NCBI GenBank assembly: GCA_036169815.1
Contig: JAVHOA010000081.1
Span: 1 to 64,000 of the forward strand
Source of the DNA: Hydrocurvibacter sp036169815
Lineage (GTDB): Bacteria; Campylobacterota; Campylobacteria; Campylobacterales; Sulfurimonadaceae
Length of the DNA: 64,000 bases
Direction of reading: 5' to 3'
The notes below the pieces were generated by a model. That model did no database searches. It worked only from the letters and a program-made list of their open reading frames with translations, and was not told where the DNA came from. Below are positions 50,102 to 57,620 of this stretch, one piece after another. Within the stretch, counting starts at the first letter, position 1. Every line of letters begins with the position of its first letter. Position numbers and translations under genes: made by a program.

Positions 50102-51061
50102 ATGGTCAAATATTTTATAAAAAAATTTAACAGAATAGAAGTTTTACAAGATTTGACGTTTTTAGAAGATAGTGAAAACACAAAAGAGTCTATTGTATGG
50201 ATTGATATGTTGCAGCCAACATCCCAAGAGCGCAGTTATGTCGAAGAGATGTTTGATATAAAATTTCCGACCAAACAGGAGAGTGAGGAGATTGAGATAT
50301 CCTCGCGCTACTGGGAAGAGAATGAAAAGATAGAAATCAATAGCTACTTTCTTGTCAGTAACACAGAACACCCTTACAATGAAACGGTCTCTTTCATTTT
50401 AAAAGACAAACTGCTTATTTCTATACGTTATAACAAACTTAGAAGCTTCAATGAGTTTATAAAACGGTTTACAAGCACACCAAAAGAGTTTAAAGATGGA
50501 TATGAGATTTTTTGTCAGATTATCGATATTCGAATCGATGCAGATGCAGATACTATTGAAAATCTTGCCAAAGAGATTACTAAGGTGCGCCGTCATGTCT
50601 TTACAGATTACTCCAATGATGATGAAGAGATACTAGAAAAGATCTCTTTATTTGAAGATTTAAATATGAAAATTAGAGAAAATCTTGTGGATAAGCAGCG
50701 GATTTTAACCTCGCTTTTAAAATCTAACAAATATGATGGCGGTTTAAAAAATGAGATTATCATTATGCTTAAAGACTTAAAGTCACTGATAGAACACACC
50801 GATTTTAACTTTGAGCGACTTGATTATTTGCAAAATATCTTCCTTGGTATTTTGAGTATTGAGCAAAATAAGGTTATTAAAATCTTTACAATTGTGAATG
50901 TTGTATTTCTCCCACCAACACTGATTGCGAGTATTTATGGGATGAACTTTAACTTTATGCCTGAGTTGCATTGGCAATATGGCTACCTTGTTTCAGTCTT
51001 TTTGATGATACTCTCATCTGTTACACCAATCTATATTTTCAAGAAAAAAGGGTGGATTTAG
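50102..51061 (+). CDS. corA: CorA-type magnesium/divalent cation transporter
   Basis: CorA is a pentameric Mg2+ channel. The 319-residue product has a large N-terminal cytoplasmic alpha/beta and long-helix domain, and two C-terminal membrane helices (about residues 258-280 and 293-312) flanking the signature YGMNF (about residue 278). The C-terminus is basic (IFKKKGWI). It converges on the nuclease-like gene with a 4-nt overlap. Confidence 0.95.
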   Translation: MVKYFIKKFNRIEVLQDLTFLEDSENTKESIVWIDMLQPTSQERSYVEEMFDIKFPTKQESEEIEISSRYWEENEKIEINSYFLVSNTEHPYNETVSFILKDKLLISIRYNKLRSFNEFIKRFTSTPKEFKDGYEIFCQIIDIRIDADADTIENLAKEITKVRRHVFTDYSNDDEEILEKISLFEDLNMKIRENLVDKQRILTSLLKSNKYDGGLKNEIIIMLKDLKSLIEHTDFNFERLDYLQNIFLGILSIEQNKVIKIFTIVNVVFLPPTLIASIYGMNFNFMPELHWQYGYLVSVFLMILSSVTPIYIFKKKGWI

Positions 51062-51873
51062 CGACTCTCGTGTGTGATTTTTTTCCACGGCGATGCTTCT
51101 TCTTTTGAGCTTTTGAGCATAGGAAAATTACAAATAGTCATCTTTGCCCTCAATCCCATCTTTGGAAAAAAACTGATACCAGATATTTTTTCCAGTTCTG
51201 CCATGCTGATGAGTTCAAGCTCTTTATCCATACTATTTTTAGTAACATAAACACTTCCCTCACCCCTTGAGGGGATATACACTGCTTTAAAAAGCTTTGT
51301 TGGCACAAGCACTCTGTTGTGAATACGCATAGGTGTGCGGCTTAAAAAGAGCGGACCCGAGATGACATAAACCTCCCCATACATTTGTAAGAGCATCTGT
51401 ATATTTTCATTGATTCTAGACCACGCACCGACCTTATTTGTGTGGTTTTGAGGGACAATGTTGGCAAGACTAAAGAATTCTCTATAAACCATGGGATCAC
51501 TTGCATTGGTAGCAAAAGAGAGTTGCCCTTTATCAAAATGGCTCCCGATATAATCAATAATCTCTGCGCGTTCCTCTTGACCTAATTGCTCCTCAGCATG
51601 AAAATAAGTGCTGCGAACCCCTTTTTTGACACGCATATCTTTTGTAAGGTGTTGCGCACTCCAAAGTGGTGTTCTTGCAATGCCTGAGTGCATAAGCGCA
51701 AACTCACTCAAGCAAAGCTCTTTTGTTTTTGTTTTGAGTTTTGTGTTTAAAAAATCGGGAGCTGTGTTTAAAAAGTAGATACCACCACAAGAAGTCGAAG
51801 CGCCAAAAAGAGTAAAAGTGAAAAGAAAAGTGAGCGTTATAAGTTTGATGCACTGCACAGAGGCAATCCTCAT
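51058..51873 (-). CDS. secreted DNA/RNA non-specific endonuclease family protein, altered active site
   Basis: The 271-residue product has an N-terminal signal peptide (residues about 1-24, cleavage near FGAST) and the NUC1-type beta-beta-alpha-metal fold: FDKGQLSFATNASD (about residue 112) and SLANIVPQNHTNKVGAWSRIN (about residue 137). Family members have DRGH, where His is the general base. Here the tetrad is DKGQ with codon CAA, so the catalytic His is replaced by Gln. The metal-ligand Asn region is kept. Activity may be lost or altered. Confidence 0.8.
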   Translation of the reverse strand: MRIASVQCIKLITLTFLFTFTLFGASTSCGGIYFLNTAPDFLNTKLKTKTKELCLSEFALMHSGIARTPLWSAQHLTKDMRVKKGVRSTYFHAEEQLGQEERAEIIDYIGSHFDKGQLSFATNASDPMVYREFFSLANIVPQNHTNKVGAWSRINENIQMLLQMYGEVYVISGPLFLSRTPMRIHNRVLVPTKLFKAVYIPSRGEGSVYVTKNSMDKELELISMAELEKISGISFFPKMGLRAKMTICNFPMLKSSKEEASPWKKITHESR

Positions 51874-51893
51874 TGAGTAGTTTTAATAAATTT

Positions 51894-52271
51894 TGGTGGA
51901 GACGTCCGGTGTCGAACCGGAGTCCAAAACCAAGCTACTCCTAACGTCTACATGCTTAGAGAAGTTGTTTTAAGTTTAATCTTGCTTCACACATCTTGCA
52001 AAGCTACGCAAGACGAGCCTCTAAATTCATCTTAGGTCGAGACGCACCTAAAATATATCTGCATAAAGGGTGATACTTCGAGTCCTACTTATCCAGAGTC
52101 CATAGGTGAAGCAGCCCGCCTCCTTAGGAGGGGTTAAAACTTATGCTACTGCGTAAGCTGGGCGGTAATTTGTGTTGTTTGCGTTTAAGCAAGTTTGAGC
52201 CGCGTAACGGAAATGCTCAGTCCGGCATGCAATTAAAAGCGACCTGATCCTGTCGAAGCCATGTCGTCCCC
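51894..52271 (-). ncRNA. ssrA: transfer-messenger RNA
   Basis: tmRNA rescues stalled ribosomes and adds a degradation tag. The 5' end GGGGACGACATGGCTTCGACAGG and the 3' end GGTTCGACACCGGACGTCTCCACCA form the tRNA-like domain. The tag frame on the minus strand runs from the resume codon GCA at 52182 to TAA at 52143-52141 and encodes ANNTNYRPAYAVA. The end AVA-stop differs from the usual ALAA-type ending but keeps the hydrophobic tail. Confidence 0.95.
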
Positions 52272-52281
52272 ATTGAGTGAA

Positions 52282-52287
52282 ATTATA
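52282..52287 (-). promoter_or_regulatory. -10 element for ssrA
   Basis: ATTATA on the plus strand is TATAAT on the minus strand, with 10 nt between it and the tmRNA 5' GGGG, which is ideal spacing for the transcription start. Confidence 0.55.
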
Positions 52288-52306
52288 TCCAAAAAGGATG
52301 AGTTTA

Positions 52307-52507
52307 TTACTCACCCATTTTGATTATAAAGTTGTCATTTTCTTCAAGAACAAAAAAGTTATGTTTTCCACAAAATGTTTCGTTCATATCCTCTTTTCTC
52401 TCATTTGCCGCGACAAGCGCATCATCTTTATTTTCAAAGCTTGTTTCTGCTTCAAAACCACTTCTTTTAAAACATCCACACTGTTTTTCTACAACTACTT
52501 TATACAT
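52307..52507 (-). CDS. small conserved-looking cysteine-containing protein
   Basis: This 66-residue acidic protein begins MYKVVVEKQCGCFKRSGFE and has a Cys-Gly-Cys pair near residue 10 and a third cysteine near residue 47. The layout of beta-strand, helix with KDDALVAANE, then strand FFVLEENDNFIIKM suggests a compact alpha/beta domain. ATG 52507 has AAGGA 7 nt upstream. I infer that it is a real gene from codon quality and ribosome-binding site. Its function is unknown. Confidence 0.7.
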   Translation of the reverse strand: MYKVVVEKQCGCFKRSGFEAETSFENKDDALVAANERKEDMNETFCGKHNFFVLEENDNFIIKMGE

Positions 52508-52641
52508 AATCAATCCTTTTATTTTTCGGCAATTATAAATAATGAAGATTAAAGCTAAAAGTGCAGATTAGTTGAGAGGCTTCCATGTAAGCAGTTGTAA
52601 AGCTTTTCATGTACGCCTTTTTTTATGATAAAAGTAAGAGT

Positions 52642-53382
52642 TTACGCGTTGATCTCGTTTTTGATGATTGAGGCGAGTTTTGAACACTCCTCAATTTTTT
52701 GAGAGTAGTTGAGCGTCTCTTTTAAAAGAATATCGATAAAAGCAGAACCCACAATCACGCCATCCGCACCTGCTACTTTCTCTTTTGCAGTGCGAGCATT
52801 GACACCAAAACCTACAAAGGCAGGCGTGTCTGTAACCTCTTTGATTGAAGCGATCAAAGGCTGCAAATCTTCAGCTTTTCCAGAACCTGTAATCCCAGTA
52901 TATGCAACGAGATAGATAAACTTTTTGGCATCTTTTGCGATTTGTGCGATACGCTCTTTTGAGTCTGTTGGGGCAACAAATGTGATGTTAGCAACGCTAT
53001 TTGCATCAAAAATTTCTTTATATAGTAGGGTTTCTTCATACGGAAGATCTGGGATGATAAGCCCGCTTACATGTAAGCTATGTGCTTCATGTAAAAGCTT
53101 ATTGATTCCATATTGATAAAATGGGTTGAAATATCCCATCCACAAAGTATCAACTTTTTGACCAATCTCTTTTGAAATATCCAAAATATCATTAAAATGA
53201 AACCCACTCTCAAGCGCAATATGATTTGCTTTTTCTATAACAGGACCATCTGCTACTGGATCAGAAAAGGGGACACCAAGTTCAATAGAATCTACACCAT
53301 TGGCGCCAAGTGCCAAAGCGAGATCAACGCTAAAAGATTTTTCTGGATAACACGAAGTAATATATGCAACTAATTTTTTCAT
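52642..53382 (-). CDS. trpA: tryptophan synthase alpha chain
   Basis: TrpA cleaves indole-3-glycerol phosphate and channels indole to TrpB. The 246-residue TIM barrel has IELGVPFSDPVADGPVI (catalytic Glu, about residue 34), LIIPDLPYEE with the catalytic Asp region (about residue 112), the phosphate loop GSGKAEDL and VGFGVNARTAKE. No other trp gene is adjacent. The ATG overlaps the stop codon of the Hpt gene (ATGA), an unexpected operon partner. Confidence 0.95.
   Translation of the reverse strand: MKKLVAYITSCYPEKSFSVDLALALGANGVDSIELGVPFSDPVADGPVIEKANHIALESGFHFNDILDISKEIGQKVDTLWMGYFNPFYQYGINKLLHEAHSLHVSGLIIPDLPYEETLLYKEIFDANSVANITFVAPTDSKERIAQIAKDAKKFIYLVAYTGITGSGKAEDLQPLIASIKEVTDTPAFVGFGVNARTAKEKVAGADGVIVGSAFIDILLKETLNYSQKIEECSKLASIIKNEINA
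53067..53076. repeat. TTACATGTAA palindrome in trpA
   Basis: GCTTACATGTAAGC, read on the minus strand as Leu-His-Val-Ser just before the catalytic loop LIIPDLPY. Confidence 0.8.
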
Positions 53383-53783
53383 TTTTTTTCCAAATCGGGT
53401 AATTTTAATAGGGAGAACTCGATTTTTGTGAGTTCATTATCAAGCTTGAGGTCGTCATACCATTTCTCAAACATATCACTAATCAGCAACAACCAGCTAA
53501 GAACCTCTTCATTCACAGGTCCCTCTTGTGTTCGAAGCGTTTCTAGGGCATTTTCAACAAAAGTGGAAAGCCTGATGATTGGCTCTAGCTTTAAAAAGGA
53601 GGAAGCTGATTTGAGGTTGTGAAAGATGCGAAAAAGTTCGTTAATATTGGATTCATAATGCTCCGCTTTTTCAAGATGAATAATAAGTGGCTCCATAATA
53701 TCAACCATCATGGAAAAATGCTCCAAAAACTCATCGATTATTTCAAAGTCAAAATTTTCTTCTAAGTTTGTTCTTGCGCCCAT
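53379..53783 (-). CDS. histidine phosphotransfer (Hpt) domain protein
   Basis: This 134-residue all-helical protein has the Hpt signature RIFHNLKSASSFLKLEPI (phospho-His about residue 54, with Ala-Ser instead of the usual Gly-Ser after Lys). Such stand-alone Hpt modules relay phosphate between kinases and response regulators. It overlaps trpA by 4 nt and has no kinase next to it. The multi-REC diguanylate cyclase at 39923 is one possible recipient, but this is a guess. Confidence 0.8.
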   Translation of the reverse strand: MGARTNLEENFDFEIIDEFLEHFSMMVDIMEPLIIHLEKAEHYESNINELFRIFHNLKSASSFLKLEPIIRLSTFVENALETLRTQEGPVNEEVLSWLLLISDMFEKWYDDLKLDNELTKIEFSLLKLPDLEKK

Positions 53784-53870
53784 ATTGTGATAGTTCTCCT
53801 ATATTGCTTTGGATTATATCATTTTTTGGTTAAAATCTCTTTAGCAAAATTTATAGAAAAAGATACCAAA

Positions 53871-54662
53871 ATGCCCAAAAAAATGACCATTTCCAAAATA
53901 AAAAATTCTAAAGGAAACAAGCCTTTAGTGATGATTACAGCCTATGATGCACTCTTTGCAAAACTGTTTGAAGAGAGCGCAGATATCTTGCTTGTTGGAG
54001 ATAGTCTCAATATGAGCTTTGCTGGTAAAAGTGATACACTCAGTGCAACACTAGAACAGATGATATACCACACAAACGCCGTATGCAAAGGCTCTGCGAA
54101 GAGTTTTGTAATCACAGATATGCCATTTGGAACATATATGAGCAAAGAGCAAGCGCTTGCTAATGCAGTGAAAGTTTTTCAAGAAACCTCGACAGATGCC
54201 CTAAAAATTGAGGGTGGAGCAGAGAAAGCCCCAATCGTCAAACACCTTACATGTAACGGTATTGCGGTGTGTGGGCATATTGGTTTGTTACCTCAATCGG
54301 TACGAAGCGAGGGCGGTTATAAAGTTAAAGGCAAAGATGAAAGAAGTGCAATGAGTCTGGTCAATGACGCAAAAGAGATCGAGCAAGCAGGTGCTTTTTG
54401 TATCGTAATTGAGGGTGTCAAAGCTGATGTTGCACGTTTGGTTGCATCAAGTGTGAGCATCCCTGTCATCGGTATTGGAGCTGGAAATGGTGTTGATGGA
54501 CAGGTGCTTGTTTTTTCAGATATGCTTGGTTTGTATGAAGCATTTACTCCAAAGTTTGTCAAAAAATATCTCAATGGAGCAACTTTGGTGCAAGAAGCGG
54601 TTGCTTTATATGCCAAAGAGGTCGTCTCACGGGAGTTTCCTAGTGAACAATACATCTATTAA
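53871..54662 (+). CDS. panB: 3-methyl-2-oxobutanoate hydroxymethyltransferase
   Basis: PanB makes ketopantoate, the first committed step of pantothenate synthesis. The 263-residue TIM barrel has MITAYDALFAKLFEES, VGDSLNM (metal-binding Asp, about residue 45), GHIGLLPQSV and GIGAGNGVDGQVLVFSDMLG. ATG 53871 matches family N-termini (MPKKMTISKIKNSK); 28 further open codons upstream run through the promoter region and are rejected. It contains one TTACATGTAA copy. ruvB follows after 9 nt. Confidence 0.95.
   Translation: MPKKMTISKIKNSKGNKPLVMITAYDALFAKLFEESADILLVGDSLNMSFAGKSDTLSATLEQMIYHTNAVCKGSAKSFVITDMPFGTYMSKEQALANAVKVFQETSTDALKIEGGAEKAPIVKHLTCNGIAVCGHIGLLPQSVRSEGGYKVKGKDERSAMSLVNDAKEIEQAGAFCIVIEGVKADVARLVASSVSIPVIGIGAGNGVDGQVLVFSDMLGLYEAFTPKFVKKYLNGATLVQEAVALYAKEVVSREFPSEQYIY
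54247..54256. repeat. TTACATGTAA palindrome in panB
   Basis: Context CCTTACATGTAACGG, read as Leu-Thr-Cys-Asn just before GIAVCGHIG. Confidence 0.8.
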
Positions 54663-54671
54663 GAGCGTATT

Positions 54672-55679
54672 ATGGAACGTCTAGTGGAGATAGAGAAGTT
54701 TAGTGCCGACGAAACGGCTGAAGTAACCCTTCGTCCAAGTGCGTGGAGCGAGTATATCGGTCAAGAGCAGATTAAAAAAAATCTTTCTGTTTTCATAGAA
54801 GCGAGCAAAAAACGAGCCGAAGCGCTTGATCATACGCTTTTTTATGGCCCTCCAGGGCTTGGGAAAACAACGCTTGCGCTTATCATTGCAAATGAGATGC
54901 ATGCAAATATCAAAGTTACCGCAGCACCGATGATTGAAAAGAGTGGCGATTTGGCGGCAATTTTGACAAATCTAGAAGAGGGCGATGTTCTTTTTATTGA
55001 TGAGATTCACCGTCTTTCCCCCGCAGTAGAGGAGATACTCTACTCCTCCATGGAGGATTTTCGCATCGACATTATTATAGGAAGCGGACCCGCGGCACAA
55101 ACGGTGAAGATCGATCTGCCCCGCTTTACTCTCATAGGTGCAACAACTCGCGCGGGGATGCTTTCCAACCCTTTACGAGATCGATTTGGGATGAATTTTC
55201 GTATGAATTTTTACTCCGATGATGAGCTTGCGCGCATTGTTATCCAAGCTGCAGGCAAGCTTGATAAAGAGATTGTTCATGAAGCCGCGATAGAAATAGC
55301 AAAAAGAAGCCGTGGCACTCCGCGTATTGCGCTGAGATTACTGCGAAGAGTGCGCGATTTTGCTGAAGTTATGAATGAAAAACATATAGAGTTGCACCGA
55401 ACACAGTATGCTTTAAATGAACTCGGGATCAATTCGCATGGATTTGATGAGATGGATATCAGACTTTTACAACTGCTCGTCTCTTCAAGTGGAAAGCCCA
55501 TTGGTTTGAGCACGATTGCCGCTTCACTGAGTGAAGACGAGGGCACAGTTGAGGATGTGATTGAGCCCTATTTACTGGCAAATGGTTACTTGGAGCGCAC
55601 AGCCAAAGGCAGGCTTGCAACCCATAAAACTATTGATCTTATAAAATTTAAAAATCCGCAAGAGAGTCTTTTTTTATGA
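54672..55679 (+). CDS. ruvB: Holliday junction branch migration helicase RuvB
   Basis: RuvB is the hexameric AAA+ motor that drives branch migration with RuvA. The 335-residue product has Walker A GPPGLGKTTLAL (about residue 58), Walker B DVLFIDEIHRL (about residue 107), sensor 1 TLIGATTRAG, the arginine finger in LRDRFG and a C-terminal winged helix with GTVEDVIEPYLLANGYL. The start has only a weak ribosome-binding site. It overlaps the permease gene by 4 nt. Confidence 0.97.
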   Translation: MERLVEIEKFSADETAEVTLRPSAWSEYIGQEQIKKNLSVFIEASKKRAEALDHTLFYGPPGLGKTTLALIIANEMHANIKVTAAPMIEKSGDLAAILTNLEEGDVLFIDEIHRLSPAVEEILYSSMEDFRIDIIIGSGPAAQTVKIDLPRFTLIGATTRAGMLSNPLRDRFGMNFRMNFYSDDELARIVIQAAGKLDKEIVHEAAIEIAKRSRGTPRIALRLLRRVRDFAEVMNEKHIELHRTQYALNELGINSHGFDEMDIRLLQLLVSSSGKPIGLSTIAASLSEDEGTVEDVIEPYLLANGYLERTAKGRLATHKTIDLIKFKNPQESLFL

Positions 55680-56710
55680 AACCACAACATCTTCTTATTA
55701 TCCTTTTTGGCGGTTCTTTGTATTGGATGTATCGTCTGTACGAGCCATTTTTACTGACTATGCTTATAGCCGCATTGCTTGCAATTTCAACGGCAAATAT
55801 CCAACTTTATTTTACGAATTTGACAAGGTCAAGATTGTTTGGAAGCCTCGCTTCAACATTTTTGCTTGCATTTTTATTTTTTGCTCCGCTTGGATATTTT
55901 TTGGCAAGTTTTTCTATCAAACTCAACAATCTTGATCCCCAAGTGCTTCTACAAATAGAGCGTTCCCTGCAAGCTCTCATCGACAATCCACCACAATCTT
56001 TGCTATTTTTAAAGCCACACATCAACAATATGATGCAGGATTTTGGAGTGAAAAATATTACAGCAACGGCGATTTCTTATGCAGGAACCATTGGCTCATA
56101 CAGTGCTGGGTATGTTAAAAATGCTCTTTTTGTGATTGTTTTTTACTTTTTTTGCCAGTACAATGGAGAAGCCATTGTCGAATTTGTAAAACGAGCCGTC
56201 AAGCTTGAAGAGGATGACAATAAACTACTCAATTATGAACTCTCTTCTGTGATGAGCACCGTCTTTTACTCAATTCTTGCAACGGCGATGTTTGAGGGTG
56301 CGCTTTTTGGCGTAGCAATCGCTTTTATGGGATATAACGGCTTTTTATTTGGGATTATGTATGGATTTGCTTCTTTGATTCCAGTGGTTGGTGGCGCTTT
56401 GATGTGGATCCCTTTTGCAGCGTATGAGTATAGTTTTGGTGATACAAACGGTGCGCTTTTCATAGCAATTTACTCTATTGTCATGATTTCTATTATTGCA
56501 GATACTTTTATCAAACCATTGATTATTCGTGAGATTAATATCCGTTTTATCAAATCAAATTTACAACTCAATGAGATGGTCATCTTTTTTGCTATTCTTG
56601 CTGGATTGGCAACATTTGGATTTTGGGGAATGATACTCGGTCCCGCAATCACCTCGTTTTTCCTCGCACTTTTAAAATTAGTGGAAGCAAAATCTACAGA
56701 AAACCAATAG
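55676..56710 (+). CDS. AI-2E family (PerM/YdiK) membrane transporter
   Basis: This 344-residue polytopic protein has about seven to eight membrane helices: two near the N-terminus (residues 5-40 and 58-80), a soluble segment (80-150), then the C-terminal core with VFYSILATAMFEGALFGVAIAF and the family motifs GFASLIPVVGGAL and GMILGPAITSFFLALL. The family includes exporters of small molecules and ions, and substrate cannot be assigned here. ATGA overlap with ruvB indicates co-transcription. Confidence 0.85.
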   Translation: MKPQHLLIILFGGSLYWMYRLYEPFLLTMLIAALLAISTANIQLYFTNLTRSRLFGSLASTFLLAFLFFAPLGYFLASFSIKLNNLDPQVLLQIERSLQALIDNPPQSLLFLKPHINNMMQDFGVKNITATAISYAGTIGSYSAGYVKNALFVIVFYFFCQYNGEAIVEFVKRAVKLEEDDNKLLNYELSSVMSTVFYSILATAMFEGALFGVAIAFMGYNGFLFGIMYGFASLIPVVGGALMWIPFAAYEYSFGDTNGALFIAIYSIVMISIIADTFIKPLIIREINIRFIKSNLQLNEMVIFFAILAGLATFGFWGMILGPAITSFFLALLKLVEAKSTENQ

Positions 56711-56731
56711 ACTTCTTCTTTGCTGAAGTCT
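56709..56731. terminator. hairpin between converging permease and lpxL genes
   Basis: AGACTTC-TTCTTTGCT-GAAGTCT begins in the permease stop codon and ends in the lpxL stop codon. The 7-bp stem probably serves as a shared terminator. Confidence 0.5.
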
Positions 56732-57620
56732 AATCTTTATAAATCTGTGGATAATCATTTTTCCATCTTCTATGCAGCCAAAACCAAGGTTTTGGATTTT
56801 TGAAAATCTCGCAACTCAGCCATGAAGCTTGCATCTGCGTGGAGATGAGGATGTCATTTTGTAGATCTTCTGTGCGAGGTACGAGAAGTTCTTCATAGAC
56901 TTTGATTGTGTAACTTGCATCATTTGCATCTGCGTGGATTAAAATTGGGATGAGCGCTGCATCAAACTTTCTTGCCAGATAGGCCGTGGACTTAATCTGT
57001 TGGGTTGGATGGTTTAAAAAATCAACCTCAAGGGCGTCTTGTTTGCTTACATTTGTATCGATTAAAATTGCGATTGCTTTTTTTGCACGCAGCCGCTTGA
57101 CAAGCTCTTTTGCCGCACCATGTTTTTCCGCATACTCCATCTTCCATTTCGCGCGAGAGGAGAGCAGATAATCTTCAAAATAGTGGTTATTCATCTTTTT
57201 ATAGACAATCATAATAGGCTCAACCAAAGCACTAAGCATCTCAGCACCAAGTTCCCAAGCCCCATAGTGCGCAGTTACAAAGATAATAGGGCGCTTTTCC
57301 TCTTGCACTTTTTGAATAATCTCTAGGTTTTCAAACGTAACTTTTTTAGCAATATCTTCGATGGTATAGGTGCGTCCTTCGAGGGTGTATAAAAAGTTTA
57401 AAAGCAGTGATTTATAAGAATATTTTGTAACATCTTGCACAAATTTTTCATCAAGTTCCTTGCCATATACAAATTTGAGATTTTGTCGTACAACTTTGGT
57501 GTATCTTTTGCTTGCATAGTAAGCAAAGGCAGCTAGTGATGTGAAAAATGCTCGTCTCACTTTTTTTGGAAGCAGCATTAGTAGCTTTTCGAGTGCCAAA
57601 AAGAGAGTAAATCCTATCAT
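56730..57620 (-). CDS. lipid A biosynthesis acyltransferase (LpxL/HtrB family)
   Basis: This inner-membrane enzyme adds a secondary acyl chain to Kdo-lipid A. The 296-residue product has one N-terminal hydrophobic segment and the catalytic HxxxxE motif VTAHYGAWELG (about residue 117), followed by PIMIVYKKMNN and ILIDTNVSKQDA, where the usual Asp-Gln is replaced by Asp-Thr. It overlaps the heptosyltransferase gene by 4 nt, which groups it with LPS core assembly. Confidence 0.9.
   Translation of the reverse strand: MIGFTLFLALEKLLMLLPKKVRRAFFTSLAAFAYYASKRYTKVVRQNLKFVYGKELDEKFVQDVTKYSYKSLLLNFLYTLEGRTYTIEDIAKKVTFENLEIIQKVQEEKRPIIFVTAHYGAWELGAEMLSALVEPIMIVYKKMNNHYFEDYLLSSRAKWKMEYAEKHGAAKELVKRLRAKKAIAILIDTNVSKQDALEVDFLNHPTQQIKSTAYLARKFDAALIPILIHADANDASYTIKVYEELLVPRTEDLQNDILISTQMQASWLSCEIFKNPKPWFWLHRRWKNDYPQIYKD

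Noticed and set aside
53787..53870. 28-codon N-terminal extension of panB
   Set aside because: It runs through the likely promoter (TTAAAAT) and is absent from PanB family N-termini.
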